Assembly: GCA_037833965.1 (NCBI GenBank)
Contig: AP031352.1
Span: 25,648,501-25,712,500, forward strand
Direction of reading: 5' to 3'
Source: Marchantia polymorpha subsp. ruderalis
Lineage: Eukaryota; Streptophyta; Marchantiopsida; Marchantiales; Marchantiaceae
Length of the DNA: 64,000 nucleotides
Shown: piece by piece, positions 59,481 to 64,000 of the stretch
Layout: every line of letters begins with the position of its first letter
Numbering within the stretch: position 1 is the stretch's first letter
Translations under genes and position numbers: made by a program
Notes under the pieces: generated by a model
Seen by the model: the letters and a program-made list of their open reading frames with translations, nothing else
Databases searched by the model: none
Told to the model about the DNA's origin: nothing

Positions 59481-59872
59481 CTCATATTTTGCTAGTAACT
59501 TGTTGAATCTTGAACAGCTTGAGATGTCGGAATTGCATAAATTACAAACAATTTTTCATTCTTGGTAGTTCTCATGAAGGTTCAAGCACCAATTATCAAT
59601 GAAACTTTGACCTTGAATCCTTGGATTTGGTAAGTACACGAATTTATAACATTTCTAGTATATCTAGAAAATATATGAAAAACTATGATTCAATATTTTA
59701 GCTTTCATTTTTTAAAATCTATATCCGGGTTAATCATCTCTCATAAAGAGAAATCTAAGGCGAGAGTATTAGAGAGATATCCGATCATATGAGATACAAT
59801 AGTATTTTGATATCAGTTTAATATAATATCCAAACATTTATTTTCAAAAGTGAAATTTTTTAAATTCAGTTT
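59481..59872. other. AT-rich part of the decayed gypsy element
   Basis: This would be the gag-pol junction region on the minus strand. No protease motif could be recognised. AGTTT at 59868-59872 is the left TSD copy of the unit that follows. Confidence 0.35.
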
Positions 59873-60846
59873 TGTAATAACCCACCAAAGGCTAAAACTG
59901 CAATAAAGTGGTAGAAAGGTTGAACCCACAGGGACAGAGGCAACACACAAATTACAAAGTGTCACATTTAACATACTATTGAAGAGTTTGAATTCTCAGG
60001 TGACTGTCACTCCCAGAAATACTGCAAGTGCTCAACTCGGAGGTCACTCAAGGGACGCACAATGCAGCGTAGTTCACTCAACACACACACACACACCTGA
60101 AATTATAGAAACACAACTCAGAGGTCGGTTAGGACCTCCACTTAAGATTTCAGGGGGAAAGTTCCTCGCGAATACACTCAGCGGATCTGCGGATAGTGAC
60201 TCCCAACTCCGGCTTTTACAACCCTTCCACTAGTTTCTCCTAGCATAGGGAACCCGGATTGGACTTCCTACTTCGGATCGAAGTCATTCACACGCGGTGA
60301 ACAACACACTCAACTCACAAAACACGCAGAGAACACAAGTCCGAACTGAGAGACTCAACTGAGAAACGATCCAGTAGCACACCATAACAGTCTATTGACG
60401 AGTTTGAATTCTTAGGCACTTGTCATTCCCAGAAATACTACAGGGGTTGCCCTGAAGGCACCTGCTGCAACGTAACCTGAATTACAACCAAGGCTTGCTC
60501 GAAGTAACAAAACTTCACTTTGGCATTCAGTGGAAAAATCCCGAAGGAGTACAATCAGGAACAATCACTCGAAAGTGTAAGGGGGAACTGTTCAAGTATC
60601 TAACTAGTTACTAGTTCTAAGTATCGGCAATCACCCGCAAGTGTAGATCCGAACTACTCAAGTCTCTAACCAGTATACTAGCTCTGAACATTCGGCCGAA
60701 GGCCTTCAGCTACAAAATGCGGATCGCCAAGCTGTAGCTCCTCTTGCGTGGTGACAGAACTAAGGACACAAACACGCAGAGAAAATGAGTTCCTGATCTG
60801 CACTTCCGAAACTGGAAGAATCCCAAGGCAAGACGCCTTGAACTAC

Positions 60847-60852
60847 TTTATA
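60847..60852 (-). promoter_or_regulatory. TATA box of unit 59873-62322
   Basis: TATAAA on the minus strand, followed by CAAGGC-GTCTT-GCCTTG as in the other units. Confidence 0.55.
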
Positions 60853-61469
60853 CCCTCTAAGTCCTAACTAACACTACACTACCTGCTATGGTGCGAGCCG
60901 CAACAGATCTTACACCTGAGGAGTCGGCGGCTGCCCTCCCATCTAACTTACAACCTAAATCTAACCCTAACCCTTAATCTGAATCCTAAGCCTACTATAC
61001 AGAGCCACCAGCGTCTTTAACCGCTTTACATCCAAGATTTGAGGCTAAAAATTTGCAAGCATGCGTGGCCGGCTGAGACCAACGGCGCCACCAAATTTTA
61101 GATCCATCCAACTGTCCATCGCAAAGATATGGGCCCCACAAGATCTCTGAACCTAGACCAAAATTCCTTCTCCAAAATCCGAGGTCCGGGGTACCCACAT
61201 GCCGCTTGAATGCCGTTCCCGCGATTATGGGTAACGGCATGCTCCTCACGTGCGACTTCACGCCCCGCCGTTCTGCCTCCCACGTGCGACTTCACGTCCC
61301 GCTGTTCTGCTTCCCACACTTGACATAATCCCGTCAATTTCCGCCATCGGGAATCTTCTGCCACGTGCTGCCAAAGGCGTCTACCGCCGAAGGCCCTTGA
61401 GCCGAAGGCGCATCTTCCGGCGGTTCTTCCGCCGAAGGCGCTTGCCCCAAGGGCTCATATCAGTAACTT

Positions 61470-62108
61470 CTGACACTCATAACTCATTGATCTATTATCC
61501 GTTCCAAGCGTTCTTGGGCTCGTTAGAACGAGCGTGTCGAGCTCTTTTCAACAAAATCCTAATCGAGTCAAGGCGTTATGAGTGTCAGAAGTTAATGATA
61601 GCCTGAATTGAAAAAGTTATGAGGAATCCAGTCTTCCGCCGAAGGCACTCTCCCGCATCGCCGAAGGCGTTGACCCGACGGCCCTTGACCCAAAGGCCCT
61701 CCCTATCAATAACTTCCGACACTCATAACTCATTGATCTCTTATCCATTCCAAGAGTTCTTGGGCTCGTTAGAACGAGCGTGTTGAGTTCTTTCCAACAA
61801 AACACTAACCAAGTCAAGGCGTTATGAATTGAAAAAGTTATGAGGGATTCACTCTTCCGCCGAAGGCGTACCGCCGAAAGCACTCTTCCGCCGAAGGCCC
61901 TTGAGCCGAAGGCGCATCTTCCGGCGGTTCTTCCACCAAAGGCGCTTGCCCCGAAGGCTCCCCATCAGTCATTTCCGACACTCATAACTCAGTGACCTCT
62001 CATCCGTTTCACAAGTTCTTGGTCTTGTTAGAACCACCGCGTTGAGCTCTTTCCAACAAGATCCTAAGTAACTCAAGGCGGTACGAATTGAGAAAGTTAT
62101 GAGTGATC
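61470..62108 (-). repeat. Three palindromic modules in unit 59873-62322
   Basis: Modules lie at about 61470-61600, 61715-61860 and 61978-62108 with the central CTCGTT-CT-AACGAG-type palindrome. Intervening DNA is CCGCCGAAGGC-rich. The leftmost module ends irregularly. Confidence 0.75.
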
Positions 62109-62599
62109 TACCGCCGAAGGTGCTCGAAGCGGGTTCTGCAGCATGAACCGCCCGTTCCATCCCAAGCGTTCGACTGTGGCCTAAGCCCAAAACCCCTTGA
62201 CTGTCCTTGATCCTCTTTTTACTTTGGTTTTGCGTACCAATTACTATTCACGACTGCTACCGCGGTACTTACTATTCAAAAATGTTTTAGTTCCGACGAA
62301 AAACAAAAAGTGGGTTACCACAAGTTTCTATCTTCAATCACTTTTATTGTTACAAGATATTTTTCAGATCTTATAAAACAATTATGACATTTTACAAGAT
62401 TTTTATCAATAAAACATGCAGAGATTTAGGAATCTAACAAGAATTTATCTTTTATGATATATGTATGAGAATTAAGATTCATAATAAAACAACAAAAATA
62501 TTCAGAAGATAGAATACTACATGATGACATGACAACACTTGTCAGCCGCACAAATCCTGATGTGGCTCATTGCTATTTGTCTCCGATTTGATCTCCTTG

Positions 62600-63514
62600 T
62601 GTCTTGGCTTAGAATTGCTTGAAGTGTTTCAAAGTTTGTGCATCCTTGATCTTTGAGGTTTCAAAGGGCAGTTGTTTAAGGTGTGGTTCTTGCGTCCACA
62701 ATAAAAACACAAATGCTCCATTCAACGTTTTTGTTCGGTAACTTTAACACATTCAAACTGTTGATTTGCATGGACTCTAGAATTGAGTGCTTGAAGATGT
62801 TTGGCAAGTTGAAGTTTTGTAGTCTCCTTGATATGATCCAAACACCAATTGTCATTCTTTTTGCTGCTCAAACATCCAGTTTTTGCAGTCGATTGCTTCA
62901 ATAATGGCTTCCAACATAGTATTTGGTTTGGGCAAGTTAAGTAAAAAGATTTTGATAATGTCTTACATCAATATGATGATGAGAGTTGTATCATTCCAAT
63001 CAAGGTCACATGCAAATTGTTGATTATTTGCAACGTAGCTAGGCTTAATCATTGTTACAGTGGTTGAAATTTTATTATTGCTATATATAGATCATTTTCT
63101 TTAAACTTTTTGTTGAATTCTTTTGAAAAATGATTAAGATTTGTTAAAAATTGGAAAATACTTCTCCTATAGTGACAAAAACCAAATAACACAATTCTAG
63201 TGAGTATTGATTCAAAAAATCTAACTTCTATTTTTTCTGTTGGTATTTGTGTGATTGAAGACGGTGACAAGTCAAACTTGAATGAGAAAATTTCAAAGTT
63301 TTGTATGATAATCGTCAAGTTTATCTGGCAAGATTACTTGAGCTTCTTTTGAGCCTTGTGGAACTAGATTTGCTACGGGAGCTGGAACATGGATTGGAGT
63401 GCGAGCAACTCGGAGTTGTTTCTTGAAGTCGTTTTCTAGGCTAACATTCTCTTGTTGTAACCGGTGCAACATGGCACCCATGTCATGCATGTGGCTGTTG
63501 AACACATCATCCAT
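62600..63514 (-). pseudogene. Ty3/gypsy gag remnant with CCHC zinc knuckle
   Basis: The frame from 63514 starts MDDVFNSHMHDMGAMLHRLQ and reaches ILPDKLDDYHTKL, the usual lead-in to a gypsy gag. A second frame at 63055-63318 carries a decayed capsid segment ending NHFSKEFNKKFKENDLY. About 62655-62710 encodes CFYCGRKNHTLNNC, a complete C-X2-C-X4-H-X4-C knuckle. Frame breaks separate these pieces, so the protein is not made whole. Confidence 0.7.
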
Positions 63515-63624
63515 CTTGGTAGTGGATTTTCAACAAACTATTGTGAATGACAATTCATGCAAAACTCAAAATAACATTCGAATCTCCAACACTGCAAGTT
63601 GTTCCAAAGGTGAAAAACTCACAA

Positions 63625-64000
63625 TGTAACACCCCAACCAAAAAAGGTGGAAGTAGTAATGAGAATTGTAGTATTGATATTGAAACGGCAAGCTCAAACG
63701 GCAAGTGATGTGGTCAAGATTGAGAAATAATGTCCCAAGGTTTAGGGTTTAGTTCTGCTGAGAAAGAATAATTTAGCTGTGAAAATATTCAAGCTCAAGG
63801 TCGGTAATGTGATCTAAAGCAGATTGGATGAAAATGCGCTGCTTTCAAAGATACAGCCGTTAGCGGGGAATTCAAGGGTGTCTAAGGAGTCCTGGTCCTT
63901 CAAATTTAGAACTCTGGCGAGAATTTCATTCTATGTGGCAGGTATTCCTAGGATCATTAGCTTATCAAACTCTGAGTAAGTTTTGATATAAAGTCACAAA
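63625..64000 (-). mobile_element. 5' LTR of the gypsy element, cut by the window edge
   Basis: The minus strand ends ...GGTTGGGGTGTTACA at 63625, the usual inner end of a plant gypsy LTR, and gag begins 111 bp further on. No clear initiator-Met primer-binding site follows the LTR, so the primer is unknown. The outer end lies beyond the window. Confidence 0.6.

Larger units (their letters stand above)
59873..62322 (-). mobile_element. ORF-less family unit, 2450 bp, perfect 5-bp TSD, inserted in a gypsy element
   Basis: On the minus strand it starts TGTGGTAACCCAC (62322) and ends at 59873 (TGTAATAACCCAC on the plus strand). AGTTT flanks both sides (59868-59872 and 62323-62327). It has three palindromic modules (about 61470-62108), CTTCGGCGG clusters, a TTAGGG-like tract, a TATA box on the minus strand (60847-60852), both leader blocks and a (CA)n tract. 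It separates gypsy pol (left) from gypsy gag (right), so it is younger than that element. Confidence 0.9.

Noticed and set aside
1-64000. tRNA, rRNA or other structured RNA genes
   Set aside because: Reading by eye I saw no tRNA arm motifs or rRNA stretches; a tRNAscan-SE and Infernal run would be needed to exclude them.

Overview
The window is nuclear DNA of a land plant, most likely a liverwort such as Marchantia. I infer this from a plant-type polyphenol oxidase with a DWL domain, a chlorophyll b reductase (NYC1) pseudogene, an intron-containing ELOF1 gene, an intronless GT92 glycosyltransferase, and a very high load of retrotransposon debris. The species was not confirmed by any search. 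Only three genes look intact and host-like: polyphenol oxidase (2943-4163, minus), GT92 (39886-41007, plus) and ELOF1 (47225-50728, plus, four exons). Gene fragments include NYC1 (about 7295-7905, minus) and a bHLH transcription factor (31779-32786, minus).

The dominant structure is one family of mobile units. They start TGTGGTAACCCAC (or close), end GTGGGTTATTACA, and are flanked by 5-bp target-site duplications (TSDs) that I found by eye. These are 9932-15144 (CACTC/CACTC), 20716-22714 (GCACA/GCACA), 55835-58534 (TGTAC/CGTAC) and 59873-62322 (minus, AGTTT/AGTTT). Truncated or old members lie at 1-2164, 8164-9931 plus 15145-15840 (minus, split by the 9932 insertion) and 15841-19305. Unit 9932-15144 carries an intact 1045-residue ORF of unknown function, and decayed homologues of that ORF are present in both old copies. 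The ORF sits upstream of a conserved TATA box. The shorter units have lost it and carry arrays of an approximately 125-bp palindromic module and CTTCGGCGG motifs in the same zone. TG...CA ends, 5-bp TSDs and an internal TATA box fit solo LTRs of a giant-LTR retrotransposon with a protein gene in U3. A complete single-unit element moved by an integrase-like enzyme is the alternative. This is the best candidate in the window for something undescribed.

Layout. 1-2.2 kb: old family copy. 2.2-8.2 kb: polyphenol oxidase, a possible second polyphenol oxidase tail, and the NYC1 pseudogene. 8.2-19.3 kb: nested cluster of family units, one carrying a 519-bp copia-like solo LTR. 19.3-24 kb: hAT-like remnant interrupted by a family unit. 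26.4-31 kb: two hAT transposon remnants. 31.8-32.8 kb: bHLH pseudogene. 33-46.5 kb: mostly AT-rich intergenic DNA, a foldback hairpin at 37.5 kb, and the GT92 gene in a GC-rich island. 46.9-50.7 kb: ELOF1. 53.2-64 kb: a fold-back repeat, LTRs, two more family units, and a minus-strand Ty3/gypsy element (5' LTR at the right window edge, gag, decayed pol) split by unit 59873-62322.

The host genes show no functional link to each other. The window reads as isolated genes in a transposon-rich landscape.
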